In this document: positions 44,992 through 53,515 of the stretch, in pieces
How the letters are laid out: each line of letters starts with the position of its first letter
Position numbering within the stretch: position 1 is the stretch's first letter
From: Bifidobacterium cebidarum
GTDB taxonomy: Bacteria; Actinomycetota; Actinomycetes; Actinomycetales; Bifidobacteriaceae
Reading direction: 5' to 3'
Length of the DNA: 64,000 bases
NCBI RefSeq assembly: GCF_009193305.1
Contig: NZ_WBVS01000001.1
Coordinates: 434,001-498,000 of the forward strand
Position numbers and translations under genes: made by a program
The notes under the pieces: model-generated
Seen by the model: only the letters and a program-made list of their open reading frames with translations
What the model was told of the DNA's origin: nothing
Databases searched by the model: none

Positions 44992-45651
44992 ATGAACATC
45001 GACCAGTTCGTCAGCACGTACAACGGCAAGACCGTGGACGTGGACAGGGCCTATGGCGGCCAGTGCTGGGATTTATGGAGCCGGTACGCGCAGGACGTGG
45101 CCGGAGTGCCCCAGTCAGCCACCAACACCAGCAACGGCTGGGCGGGAAGCGTCTACACGACCACCTACGACCGTCAGCCCGCGCTACGCGCCAAATTCGA
45201 CCGTCTCCCGGCCAGCGCAACGCCGCGCAAGGGCGACGTGGCCTTCTGGGGCAACGCCCCCGCCACCCCGTCCACGCACGTGGCCATCGTCCTCGCAGAC
45301 CAGGGCGGCAGCCTCTTGTGCCTGACGCAGAACCCCGGCGCCACGCACCAGGGAAGCATCACCAAGAACGGACTGCTGGGCTATCTGCGACCCAAGACCG
45401 CCACGGCCTCGATGCCATCCGGCATCGCCGGCACATGGCGCATCAACGTGCAGGCGCTCAACGTGCGTGACCAGCCCACCACACGCGGCAACGTCGTGGC
45501 CCAGTACAAGGCCGGCCAGACCGTCATCCTTGACGGCTGGACCACGCGCGCGGACGGATACGACTGGGGCCGCTACATCGGGTCCAGCAGCGGCAAGCAC
45601 CGCTACATCGCCCTGGGACCTGCCGGCACCACCAGCTATCTGAAGCGCTGA
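44992..45651 (+). CDS. Endolysin: CHAP amidase/peptidase with SH3b domain
   Basis: 219 residues. The CHAP domain (about 1-115) has catalytic Cys25 in GGQCWDLW and His96 in STHVAIV. A linker leads to an SH3b cell-wall-binding domain (NVQALNVRDQPTTRGNVV to KHRYIALG). No signal peptide is present, so release depends on the holin. GGAAAGGAACC precedes ATG 44992. Confidence 0.92.
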   Translation: MNIDQFVSTYNGKTVDVDRAYGGQCWDLWSRYAQDVAGVPQSATNTSNGWAGSVYTTTYDRQPALRAKFDRLPASATPRKGDVAFWGNAPATPSTHVAIVLADQGGSLLCLTQNPGATHQGSITKNGLLGYLRPKTATASMPSGIAGTWRINVQALNVRDQPTTRGNVVAQYKAGQTVILDGWTTRADGYDWGRYIGSSSGKHRYIALGPAGTTSYLKR

Positions 45652-45666
45652 ACCACAGACCCCGAA

Positions 45667-46497
45667 TTATACGGCCAGCCTGACGGCATTCATCGCGCTG
45701 CGAAGTCTGCTGTCGGGCATGGCCACGTAGATTTGCGTGGTCTCCACCGACGAGTGGCCGAGCAGACGCGCGACCAGGAACAGGTCGTGCGTCTGCTCGT
45801 ACGTCTTCGTGGCGTACCGGTGACGCAATGAGTGGCAGCCCCAACCGTCAGGCAGCAGCCGTGATATATGACGGTTCACGTAGGACTGTTCGACGTGGCC
45901 GTTCCACCGGCCGGGCAGCAGCCAACCGCCGCAACGTTCGATATATTCGGCCAGATCGTCAGGCAATGGAACTATGCGCTGCTTGTCGCCCTTGCCGGTG
46001 ATTATCAGGGACTTGCCCACGAGGTCGTCCATCACGTCGCGGCTGTGGACTCGGGCAATCTCGGCGCGGCGCAAGCCGCATTCGGCCGCCAGCCGCAGCA
46101 TGATGCGCTCCACCGTCGTGGCCTTCCGCAGTGCCGCGATGATGTACCGGTCGGGGCACGGCCGTGGCTTCGGCTTCGGCCGTCTGATTTTCGGCAGTTC
46201 GTCGCTGGGGTCGTCCGAACGGCGCCCGGTGGCGCGCATCCATGAGAAGAAGCCGTGAACTGTGTTGCGGTATGCCTTGCGGCTCTCGGGCTTCCAATTC
46301 TGCGAGGCCATCCAGTGCACCAGATCGTCGCCGGTGACCTCTTTCGGCGTCTTTGCCAGGTCCCTCGCAGCCTTGGTCATCTTGCATCTACGGCAGCGCA
46401 CCGTCTCGTCGCTGAGACCGGCCGCCTTCAGGGATTCGAGCCAATCATTGATATCGTCCGCCCATGACGCCGGCGGTGGCGTTTGTTTCATGCTCAT
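45667..46497 (-). CDS. int: Tyrosine integrase
   Basis: Site-specific recombinase of about 276 residues next to attR. Core-binding domain N-terminally; the catalytic residues are visible as GLRRAE (Arg), GKGDKQR (Lys), HSLRHR (His-x-x-Arg), LLGHSS (His) and the Tyr in TTQIYVAM. A weak start (ATG 46497) is preferred; GTG 46515 is also open. In the excised phage this gene follows the long form of the repressor by about 8-26 bp on the same strand, so the two would form one operon that integration splits. The protein ends in LAV. Confidence 0.92.
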   Translation of the reverse strand: MSMKQTPPPASWADDINDWLESLKAAGLSDETVRCRRCKMTKAARDLAKTPKEVTGDDLVHWMASQNWKPESRKAYRNTVHGFFSWMRATGRRSDDPSDELPKIRRPKPKPRPCPDRYIIAALRKATTVERIMLRLAAECGLRRAEIARVHSRDVMDDLVGKSLIITGKGDKQRIVPLPDDLAEYIERCGGWLLPGRWNGHVEQSYVNRHISRLLPDGWGCHSLRHRYATKTYEQTHDLFLVARLLGHSSVETTQIYVAMPDSRLRSAMNAVRLAV

Positions 46498-46558
46498 GGC
46501 ACACCATCGCACCACCGAACCGCTTACGCCGCTAGAATAAACGCCGATAATCGGGTGT

Positions 46559-46622
46559 CATGGATTTGAACCATGTTCCTCTGGCACACCATGTTGCCAG
46601 AGGAACATGGTTCAAATCCATG
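46559..46622. repeat. 28-bp perfect palindrome overlapping attR
   Basis: Arms 46559-46586 and 46595-46622 with an 8-base loop. The right arm includes the first 17 bases of the attR core, so the left arm is an inverted copy of part of the tRNA T-arm. A cruciform at the recombination site is possible. The left arm is phage DNA and also encodes part of the long repressor tail. Confidence 0.9.
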
Positions 46623-46634
46623 CCCCGCTACCAA
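46606..46634. repeat. attR core of the prophage
   Basis: Exact 29-bp copy of 28892-28920. Host DNA resumes after it. The bases up to 46633 are the host's original tRNA 3' end. Confidence 0.95.
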
Positions 46635-46636
46635 TG

Positions 46637-46667
46637 AAAGCCGGAATCCGAATGGGTTCCGGCTTTT
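46637..46667 (+). terminator. Original host tRNA-fMet terminator, displaced
   Basis: AAAGCCGGAATCC (46637-46649) pairs with GGGTTCCGGCTTT (46654-46666) with one G-T pair, then T. It lies 3 bp past attR, in the position a terminator of the uninterrupted tRNA gene would take. Confidence 0.85.
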
Positions 46668-46681
46668 CGTTTACCGCAATG

Positions 46682-48628
46682 CTAAATCCGGCGTCTGTTG
46701 GCGATGAACAACACAATCACACCGAGCGTTACAGCCGCAGCGACCAGCCCAAGAGGAGGGACCATATTGACGCCTGTGGTCGGCAGCGGCTCTTCCGGCT
46801 CCTGCGGTTCCTCAGGCGCACATGGCTCTTCGGGTTCGCAAGGCTCCTCTGGCTCGCAGGGCTCATCGCACTCGGTCACTCGCGTACGCTCCCGTGCATC
46901 GTCATAACGGCTTGCCGCCGGCATCACACGGTCATCGCCTTTGAATTCCCACACGAACACGTACCAGCCATGCCGCTCGGCCGTGATGGTCATCGGCTCG
47001 CCATCAGCACTGGGAATTCCTGCACCGATTTTGAATGTTCCGTTGCGTGCAGGGATGTTCCAAGTAATCAACTTCCGATGATGTTCATCCGCTTGGGGCA
47101 CCTGGGCACCACTCGGCTTATATGCATCATCATTGGAGGGGTCGCCGGGATCGCCCGACCACCACACGCTGACCTGCGCATAAGGCCTATCAGCCTCGAA
47201 ACCATAATCACCATCACCGGCGAAATCACCATGATCATCAGGGAAACCGGAGACCGTGATGGTGTCGCTCAATTCAGCGCCCACTTCAGCGGAGTGCTCG
47301 GTAACCGTTGATTCCACATTCACCTTGCTGCGATTCGAACTGCTCTCCTCAGGTTCCAGAAAAGCGCTGATCCAATCGCCGCTCAGGTATTCCTGAGCCT
47401 TATCGCTTTGCTGCGATCTGCGGAACGCCCACACCCATGTTCCGAATCCGCCCGACGCATGAGTCAAATACGGTTTGCCGCCATCAGGCGTGGTCATGGC
47501 CTGCACCCGAACGGTTTGGCCGGGCTTCGTGAACGAAGCGCTCCCGTATGCAGCCGGCTTATACCCTTCTTTCTCCAGACTGGCCAAATACGCATCGGCG
47601 TTCGCATCGGCTCCCGGAGCCATCATGTCGCCCAGATCCTCTGCGCCAAGGCCATCGAAATAATAGCCTTGCGCTTCAAGCAGCAGGTCCGGCACCCAAC
47701 GGCTTTCCGGATCCGCCACCCCGCTGGTCACTTCATCGAAGATCGCAGAGCCGGCATCCAGCACCTTGTCCGAAACCTTGGTGGTCACCGACGGCGTGAA
47801 ATCCTTGCGCACTTTGAACGTCACCGCTCCACCCGGAATGTACGTCATGGAATCGAACGCACGCATATCCTGCCGGGCATCCATATGGTTCATCTGAGGA
47901 ATCTGATAGGTGGTTTCGGCCGTCACCTCGCCCAGCCCCGTGGCCTTCCACGCATAGGTCTTCGGTTTGCCGCCGGATGTATCGGTCACGGTTTTCCCGC
48001 CGTTCGAAGTAAATACCGCCGGCCCCTTCAAGGTAACGGTGAACGGCACACCAGCCACAAACCGCCCTGACACGCTCTTCACCGATACGGTGATTTCGCC
48101 GCGGCGCAATCCCTGCGCATATGTGCTCTCGATGACGGCTTCCTTGGGCGCCTTCGACTCGGCCTCGGCCCAGATCTCCTCGGCACGACCGAATATCTCG
48201 GGGTATCTTCCCACCAAATAGGCTCTCTGCGGCCGCCATTGGTCCTGATTGCCGAACTTGTCTTGCACCAATGAGGCAATCGCCACATAATCCTGGGTGG
48301 ACGCCGTCTGATACTTCTCCAAAATCCAAGCCATAAGTCGCGCTTGGGGACTATCGGTAACCAGACTCGTGGGCCCGATCACGTAATCCGTAAGATTGGA
48401 GGCCTCGATACAGTAGTACTTGGTGCCGTCCGAGCTATTGGCCGCCACGCCGAGCTCCAGTTCTTCCCCTTCAAACATATAGACGATTCTCTGGTCGATC
48501 TGCGAGGGAGACAATGATGCCGCGTGCGCATCCGTGGGCGTTCCCATAAGCACGCCCAGCATCATCGCCAAACCTGTCAGCATGGCCCCAAGAGCGATCA
48601 CGCGTTTCCTCCACCATGATGCCGCCAT
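46682..48628 (-). CDS. LPXTG-anchored surface protein, thioester-domain-like N-terminus
   Basis: 648 residues, secreted and wall-anchored. The signal peptide (VIALGAMLTGLAMMLGVLMG) ends near ADAHAA-type AHA|A. The C-terminus has a Pro/Glu/Cys repeat (EPEEPCEPEEPC), the sortase motif LPTTG, a helix and NRRRI. Near the N-terminus TKYYCIEAS and ARLMAWILEKY resemble thioester adhesin domains, but the usual Gln partner is not obvious. Middle domains look Ig-like. ATG 48628 follows AAAGGA; the upstream extension is non-coding. Its 3' end is 48 bp from attR. Confidence 0.85.
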   Translation of the reverse strand: MAASWWRKRVIALGAMLTGLAMMLGVLMGTPTDAHAASLSPSQIDQRIVYMFEGEELELGVAANSSDGTKYYCIEASNLTDYVIGPTSLVTDSPQARLMAWILEKYQTASTQDYVAIASLVQDKFGNQDQWRPQRAYLVGRYPEIFGRAEEIWAEAESKAPKEAVIESTYAQGLRRGEITVSVKSVSGRFVAGVPFTVTLKGPAVFTSNGGKTVTDTSGGKPKTYAWKATGLGEVTAETTYQIPQMNHMDARQDMRAFDSMTYIPGGAVTFKVRKDFTPSVTTKVSDKVLDAGSAIFDEVTSGVADPESRWVPDLLLEAQGYYFDGLGAEDLGDMMAPGADANADAYLASLEKEGYKPAAYGSASFTKPGQTVRVQAMTTPDGGKPYLTHASGGFGTWVWAFRRSQQSDKAQEYLSGDWISAFLEPEESSSNRSKVNVESTVTEHSAEVGAELSDTITVSGFPDDHGDFAGDGDYGFEADRPYAQVSVWWSGDPGDPSNDDAYKPSGAQVPQADEHHRKLITWNIPARNGTFKIGAGIPSADGEPMTITAERHGWYVFVWEFKGDDRVMPAASRYDDARERTRVTECDEPCEPEEPCEPEEPCAPEEPQEPEEPLPTTGVNMVPPLGLVAAAVTLGVIVLFIANRRRI

Positions 48629-48759
48629 GTTCCAATCCTTTCCGTGGTATGGATTCACCCGCGTCATTGCGAGCGTATAGACCTTGAGCATGGCAGATTT
48701 GCGGCCTGCATCGACGGCTTTCCAGGCAATGTGGTCCGAGCTTGCCGTGTACCGGCGAG

Positions 48760-48831
48760 TTGTGGACAACTTGACGCTGAAGTTATCCACTTCAAGCCAT
48801 TTATCGAACGTTCATCCAAAAGTTGTCCACA
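48760..48831. promoter_or_regulatory. Cluster of three DnaA-box-like sites
   Basis: TTGTGGACAA (48760-48769; TTGTCCACAA on the other strand), TTATCCACT (48783-48791) and TTGTCCACA (48823-48831) lie within 72 bp between two divergent genes. TTGTCCACA is the form favoured by high-GC Actinobacteria. Confidence 0.65.
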
Positions 48832-48870
48832 ATGCACGCCAAATGTCGGATTCCCCTTAGAATGGGCCGT

Positions 48871-51150
48871 ATGGCAGTACAACATAGCGCGGATTCGCGC
48901 ACATCTGAAACAGATTCCCTCGAGGCCGTCAAGGCCGCCCAAACCACTAAGGTTTCCAAGTCCTCCAAGTCGGCGAAGTCAAAGGCGACCACCCGATCCA
49001 AAACCACCAAGACCACACGCAAGCGCGTCGACGCTGAAACCGCCCGCGCCAATGCAGCGCTCAAGAGCCTGACCGGCGAAGCTCCGGCCCCGTCCATTCC
49101 CGCTGACGAGCCCGGCCAGTTCGGCCGCATCAACGTCATGGACATCACGCCGAACGAGGAACGCGGCATCTATCCGGCCCGCGTGGAGCTTGGCGAACCG
49201 TTCAAGGTGACCGCCCAGGTATTCATCGAAGGCCGCACCAAGGTGGGCGCCACGGCCATCGTGCGCAATGCGCGCGGCAAGGAAACGCTGCGTCGCGCCA
49301 TGACCTGCACCAACCCCGGCCTCGACCGCTGGGAAGTAACCCTGAAGTGCGGCGAGCACAGCGATCTAAAGCCTTGGGAAGATGGCTACGCCGCCGTCAA
49401 GCGTCAGCTTGGCGAGTGGACAGTGACCATCGAAGGCTGGGAAGACACCTATAAGTCCTGGCTGCACGACGCCCGCATCAAGGTGAAGGTTCAGGACGAT
49501 GTGGACAACGCGCTGAACTCCGGCGCCGAACTTCTGGCCCGTTGGGCCGTGACCCCGGACGCCGGGCTTCCCGCCCGCGAGCGCAAGGCCTTGCAGCAGG
49601 CCGCCGAGACGATGGCCGACGAATCCCTGAACGCCGAGGAGCGTCTGGCCGCAGGCGACAACCCGCATATCGCCGCCCTGCATGAGACCAACCCGCTGCG
49701 CGACGGCATCTCCCCCAGCCAGCCGCAGCGCTTCAAGGTGGAGCGCCCGAAGTCCAGCTTCGCCGCCTGGTACCAGTTCTTCCCGCGTTCCGAAGGCGCC
49801 ACGATCGACCCGAACACCGGCAAAATTATCCAGGGCACGCTGAAGACCTCCATCGCCGGCCTCGAGCGCGCCAAGGAGGAAGGCTTCGACATCGTCTATC
49901 TGCCGCCGATCTTCCCGATTGGCGTGACCAACCGCAAGGGCCGCAACAACTCGCTGGTGGCGGGCCCCGACGATCCGGGCTCCCCGTTCGGCATCGGCTC
50001 CGAGCTCGGTGGCCACGACACCGTCGACCCGCTGCTTGGCACGATGGACGATTTCAAGGCCCTGACCGCCCGCGCCCACGAGCTGGGTCTCGAAATCGCC
50101 CTTGATTTCGCCCTGCAGTGCTCCCCCGACCATCCTTGGGTCAAGCAGCACCCGGATTGGTTCCGCCACAAGCCGGACGGCACCATCGCCTTCGCCGAGA
50201 ACCCGCCGAAGAAGTATCAGGACATCTACCCGATCGACTTCAACGCCGATATGCCCGGCATCGAGAAGGAGGTCGAGCGTGTACTGAACCTGTGGATCGA
50301 CGCGGGCGTCACGATCTTCCGCATCGACAACCCGCACACCAAGCCGGTCCGCTTCTGGCAGGATGTGATCGCGGCCATCACCAAGAAGCATCCGGAGATC
50401 CTGTTCCTGGCCGAGGCGTTCACCCGCCCGGGCATGATGCGCGCGCTGAGCTACGTGGGCTTCACCCAGTCCCACTGCTACTTCCCGTGGCGTAACACCA
50501 AGGAGGAGCTGGAGGAGTACCTGCCGGTCACCAACGGCGACGACGGCTACTACCAGCACAACACCTTCTGGCCCACCACCCCGGACATCCTCACCGCCTA
50601 CGTGCGTGACAACGGCATCGCCGGCCATTGCGTGCGCGCGGTGCTCGCCGCCATGGGTTCGCCGAGCTGGGGCATCTACAACGGCTTCGAGCTCATCGAG
50701 AACAAGCAGCGCCCCGGTTTCGAGGAGCAGATCGACAACGAGAAATACGAGGTCAAGGTCCGCGATTGGTCCAAGGCCAAGCGCTATGGCGTGGCCAAGA
50801 TGCTGACGGCACTCAACAAGATCCGCCGCACCCATCCGGCCGCACTGAGCTACCACAACCTCACCGTGCTGCCCACATCCGACCCGAACATCCTGGCGTT
50901 CGCCCGCCATACGCCGGCCGAACTAACCGGAACCGGCCAGGCGGATACGCTGATTGTGGTGGTCAACCTCGACGGCCACAACGCGCATCAGTCGATGGTG
51001 CACGTGGACCTCGATAAGCTGGGGCTGCCCACCGACCGTCCGCTTGCCGTGCGCGATGAGCTGACCGGCCGCGAATTCCAGTGGGGCTGGGACAACTACG
51101 TCTCGCTCGCGCCGTGGGCCGATGTGGCTCATATTCTGTCCGTGCAGTGA
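48871..51150 (+). CDS. glgE: Alpha-1,4-glucan:maltose-1-phosphate maltosyltransferase
   Basis: 759 residues. GlgE transfers maltose from maltose-1-phosphate onto alpha-glucan. The GH13 barrel follows an N-terminal beta domain: WYQFFPRSEG, FDIVYLPPIFPIG, IALDFALQCSPDHPWV, FRIDNPHTKP (nucleophile Asp) and LFLAEAFTRP (acid/base Glu) are GlgE blocks. The first 75 residues are a Lys/Ser/Thr-rich tail not shared by most homologues. TAGAAT-GGG lies 7 bp before ATG 48871, which suggests a leaderless mRNA. No other glucan gene is adjacent. Confidence 0.92.
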   Translation: MAVQHSADSRTSETDSLEAVKAAQTTKVSKSSKSAKSKATTRSKTTKTTRKRVDAETARANAALKSLTGEAPAPSIPADEPGQFGRINVMDITPNEERGIYPARVELGEPFKVTAQVFIEGRTKVGATAIVRNARGKETLRRAMTCTNPGLDRWEVTLKCGEHSDLKPWEDGYAAVKRQLGEWTVTIEGWEDTYKSWLHDARIKVKVQDDVDNALNSGAELLARWAVTPDAGLPARERKALQQAAETMADESLNAEERLAAGDNPHIAALHETNPLRDGISPSQPQRFKVERPKSSFAAWYQFFPRSEGATIDPNTGKIIQGTLKTSIAGLERAKEEGFDIVYLPPIFPIGVTNRKGRNNSLVAGPDDPGSPFGIGSELGGHDTVDPLLGTMDDFKALTARAHELGLEIALDFALQCSPDHPWVKQHPDWFRHKPDGTIAFAENPPKKYQDIYPIDFNADMPGIEKEVERVLNLWIDAGVTIFRIDNPHTKPVRFWQDVIAAITKKHPEILFLAEAFTRPGMMRALSYVGFTQSHCYFPWRNTKEELEEYLPVTNGDDGYYQHNTFWPTTPDILTAYVRDNGIAGHCVRAVLAAMGSPSWGIYNGFELIENKQRPGFEEQIDNEKYEVKVRDWSKAKRYGVAKMLTALNKIRRTHPAALSYHNLTVLPTSDPNILAFARHTPAELTGTGQADTLIVVVNLDGHNAHQSMVHVDLDKLGLPTDRPLAVRDELTGREFQWGWDNYVSLAPWADVAHILSVQ

Positions 51151-51213
51151 TGACTGCTCGCACAGTCGGTAGTAGTGTGTGTAACGAATAGTTTCCAAAC
51201 AAGGAGATAAACA

Positions 51214-51708
51214 ATGGCAGAAACCTTCAACGTTGTGGTCGAAATCCCGCGCGGCTCCAAGAACAAGTACGAAGTCGACCAGGAGACCGGTCGCGTGTTC
51301 CTGGACCGTGAGCTCTTCACCGCCATGGGCTACCCGGATGACTACGGCTACATCGAGGGCACCCTGGGCGAGGACGGCGATCCGCTGGACGCCCTCGTGA
51401 TGGTCACCAACTCCGTGTTCCCGGGCTGCGTCATCGAGTGCCGCGCCGTTGGCCTGTACCACATGGAAGACGAAGAGGGCGGCGACGACAAGGTGCTGTG
51501 CGTGCCGGCCGATGTTCGCTACGACGGCGTCAAGGACGTCAAGGACGTCAACGAGTACCACCTCGCCGAGATCAAGCACTTCTTCGAGCAGTACAAGGCC
51601 CTGGAGCCCGGCAAGGAAGTCAAGCCCGGCGACTACTGGACCGGCGCTGACGTAGCCGAGAAGGAAATCAAGGAGGCACGCGAGCGCCTCGCCGCTTCTC
51701 AGAAGTGA
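51214..51708 (+). CDS. ppa: Inorganic pyrophosphatase, family I
   Basis: 164 residues; hydrolyses pyrophosphate to drive biosynthesis. KYEVDQETGRVFLDRELF, the metal-binding signature DGDPLDALV and VKDVNEYHLAEIKHFFEQYKALE are family blocks. The strong site AAGGAGATAAACA precedes ATG 51214, consistent with high expression. Confidence 0.97.
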   Translation: MAETFNVVVEIPRGSKNKYEVDQETGRVFLDRELFTAMGYPDDYGYIEGTLGEDGDPLDALVMVTNSVFPGCVIECRAVGLYHMEDEEGGDDKVLCVPADVRYDGVKDVKDVNEYHLAEIKHFFEQYKALEPGKEVKPGDYWTGADVAEKEIKEARERLAASQK

Positions 51709-51740
51709 TTTCAGCTGGGCTGCAGCGTAATGCAGCATGA

Positions 51741-51770
51741 CAAAAGGCTCCTTCGGGAGCCTTTTGTTGT
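51741..51770 (+). terminator. ppa terminator
   Basis: CAAAAGGCTCC/GGAGCCTTTTG (51741-51751/51756-51766) closed by a TTCG tetraloop. Confidence 0.9.
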
Positions 51771-51870
51771 ATAGTGGTGTTTTGTCTTTTCAACTAGGCG
51801 TAGGCGGCGTGTGGGAGCGCTGGTCGAGGCCCATCGCGCGGCACAGCGGCGATGAACCTTCTGCATATTC

Positions 51871-52449
51871 ATGATTGCAATCATCATTCAAACCTTGTTG
51901 ATTTCCCTTTCCGTCTCCATGGATGCGTTCGCGGTATCCATTGGCAAAGGCCTCACCGTTCATAAAGTCCGCACCCTGGATGCCATCAAAACCGCCCTCT
52001 GGTTCGGCGGATTCCAGGCGCTTTTCCCGCTGCTCGGCTATTTCGCCGCATCCGCATTCAGTTCGTATGTCGCTGAATTCGATCATTGGATCATCTTCGG
52101 CCTGCTGGTATTCATCGGCGGCAATATGGTGCATGAGGCATTCGAGGAACCTGAGGAGAACGCCAAGGAAACCCCGCAATTCGACTGGAAGCACATGCTG
52201 CCTCTTGCCGTGGCCTGCAGCATCGACGCATTCGCTGTCGGTGTGAGCCTGGCGTTCATGAAAATCAACGTCATTTTCGCCGTCACCTGCATCGGCGTGG
52301 TCACCGGCCTCTTCTCCGCGGCGGGCCTGTATATCGGCCGGGCATTCGGATCCCGCTGGCAGCAGCCCTCGCAGATCGCAGGCGGCGTGGTGCTGATTCT
52401 CATCGGTCTGAAAGTGCTGCTCGAACATCTCGGCATCATCACTTTCTGA
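51871..52449 (+). CDS. mntP: Manganese efflux pump MntP
   Basis: 192 residues, six membrane helices in two homologous halves. The paired motifs SVSMDAFAVSIGKGLT and ACSIDAFAVGVSLAF carry the conserved Asp residues of the family. The acidic loop (EEPEENAKETP) between the halves is typical. The 100-bp leader does not show a recognisable manganese riboswitch to me. Confidence 0.93.
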   Translation: MIAIIIQTLLISLSVSMDAFAVSIGKGLTVHKVRTLDAIKTALWFGGFQALFPLLGYFAASAFSSYVAEFDHWIIFGLLVFIGGNMVHEAFEEPEENAKETPQFDWKHMLPLAVACSIDAFAVGVSLAFMKINVIFAVTCIGVVTGLFSAAGLYIGRAFGSRWQQPSQIAGGVVLILIGLKVLLEHLGIITF

Positions 52450-52467
52450 CCGCATCACACGCCAAAC

Positions 52468-52588
52468 CCTCACTATGTATGCGGCACAACCAACCAGTCG
52501 CATACATAGCGCCGGTTCAGCAACTCCAATCCTCACTATGTATGCGGGCCCATGGTCAGCGCGCATACATAGCGCCGGCATTCCACCG
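52468..52588. repeat. Two copies of a palindromic intergenic repeat
   Basis: Each unit reads CCTCACTATGTATGCGG - spacer - CGCATACATAGCGCCGG. The 11-bp arms are at 52473-52483/52499-52509 and 52536-52546/52562-52572, with spacers of 15 bases each. The unit differs between copies only in the spacer and flanks. Confidence 0.9.
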
Positions 52589-52638
52589 CGCAGCGTAGGA
52601 TTGATGCAGAAATTGACGCGTCCGCACAAGAGGTTCAC

Positions 52639-53343
52639 ATGACCGAAATCACTCAGAAGAATTGGAAGCACAAGGCACTGAGCATGCTGTTGACTCAGCT
52701 GACTGCTTATGTGCTGCTGATTGCCGCTACGGCCATACCCACCCGCAGCATGTTTCCAGCGATTCCTCTGATCATCGCGGCGCTGGTCCTGGGCGAGTTC
52801 GTGCTGTTCTGGCCATTCCGCGGCTCTACGTTGGATCGTGCGGTCACCATTGCCTTTGGCGTGGTATCACTGATTTTCGTAGCAGTGCCATTCCCTTCCG
52901 ACGAAATCCCCCCTGAGCAGATCTCCAAAAACGGAGACGCATATCCGTGGTATTCCTGGGCCGTTGCCGCCGGCCTGCTGCTCGTGGTACTCATCATCTT
53001 CTCGTTCGGCCGTCAAATGGCTCGCGAGAACCGCTCTCATCTCATCCGCGCGCTCTCCCATGCCGTGACCTCCGGCGTGGCCGCCATCGCCGTGGCCGGC
53101 TGGTGCTTCCTGCCGGCACTGGGCTCCATGCTGCTCAAAGGCACCACCGAGGGCACCATCACCGTTATCGTGCTGGTGATTCTGGCGCTGGCCCTCGCCG
53201 CCGCTTCCACATTGTGGGTGCGTGACGCCGATCCCGATCCGGCAATTCGCCATCCGTGGATTGGCACCGGTCTGCTGCCGGTAATGTTCATGGGCGTCAC
53301 CATTGCCGCAGCGGTGCTGATTTTGTCCCGCCTGGGTCTGTGA
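52639..53343 (+). CDS. Integral membrane protein, unknown
   Basis: 234 residues, six predicted helices (about 15-35, 40-60, 68-84, 106-122, 140-160, 175-195, with a last one at 210-232). No motif of a known transporter or enzyme is seen. AGAGGTTCAC precedes ATG 52639. It lies between mntP and glnR, with no sign of operon structure. Confidence 0.75.
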   Translation: MTEITQKNWKHKALSMLLTQLTAYVLLIAATAIPTRSMFPAIPLIIAALVLGEFVLFWPFRGSTLDRAVTIAFGVVSLIFVAVPFPSDEIPPEQISKNGDAYPWYSWAVAAGLLLVVLIIFSFGRQMARENRSHLIRALSHAVTSGVAAIAVAGWCFLPALGSMLLKGTTEGTITVIVLVILALALAAASTLWVRDADPDPAIRHPWIGTGLLPVMFMGVTIAAAVLILSRLGL

Positions 53344-53410
53344 GTTATGTCGCAGGCGGTGCACGTTCATATTCCGTGCATGTAACACCGATGTGTCCCA
53401 TGCACGCGCG

Positions 53411-53416
53411 TACAAT
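53411..53416 (+). promoter_or_regulatory. -10 box of the glnR promoter (probable)
   Basis: TACAAT lies about 100 bp before the glnR start, with a predicted transcription start near 53423. The -35 region is weak. Confidence 0.45.
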
Positions 53417-53515
53417 AAAGGGCAACGTGACGGCAGCGGTGTGAACGTTCGGCTCACGAATCACATGCAACGATTCGCACACATGCTGCGAGTCCATGAA
53501 TGAGGGGGAATTAGC

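Noticed and set aside
28892..46634. Interpretation as a phage satellite (PICI-like) instead of a phage
   Set aside because: It carries its own terminase, capsid, tail and lysis genes; the lack of replication genes is noted but does not make it a satellite.
51771..51870. Manganese (yybP-ykoY) riboswitch before mntP
   Set aside because: The conserved loop sequences are not visible in this 100-bp leader.
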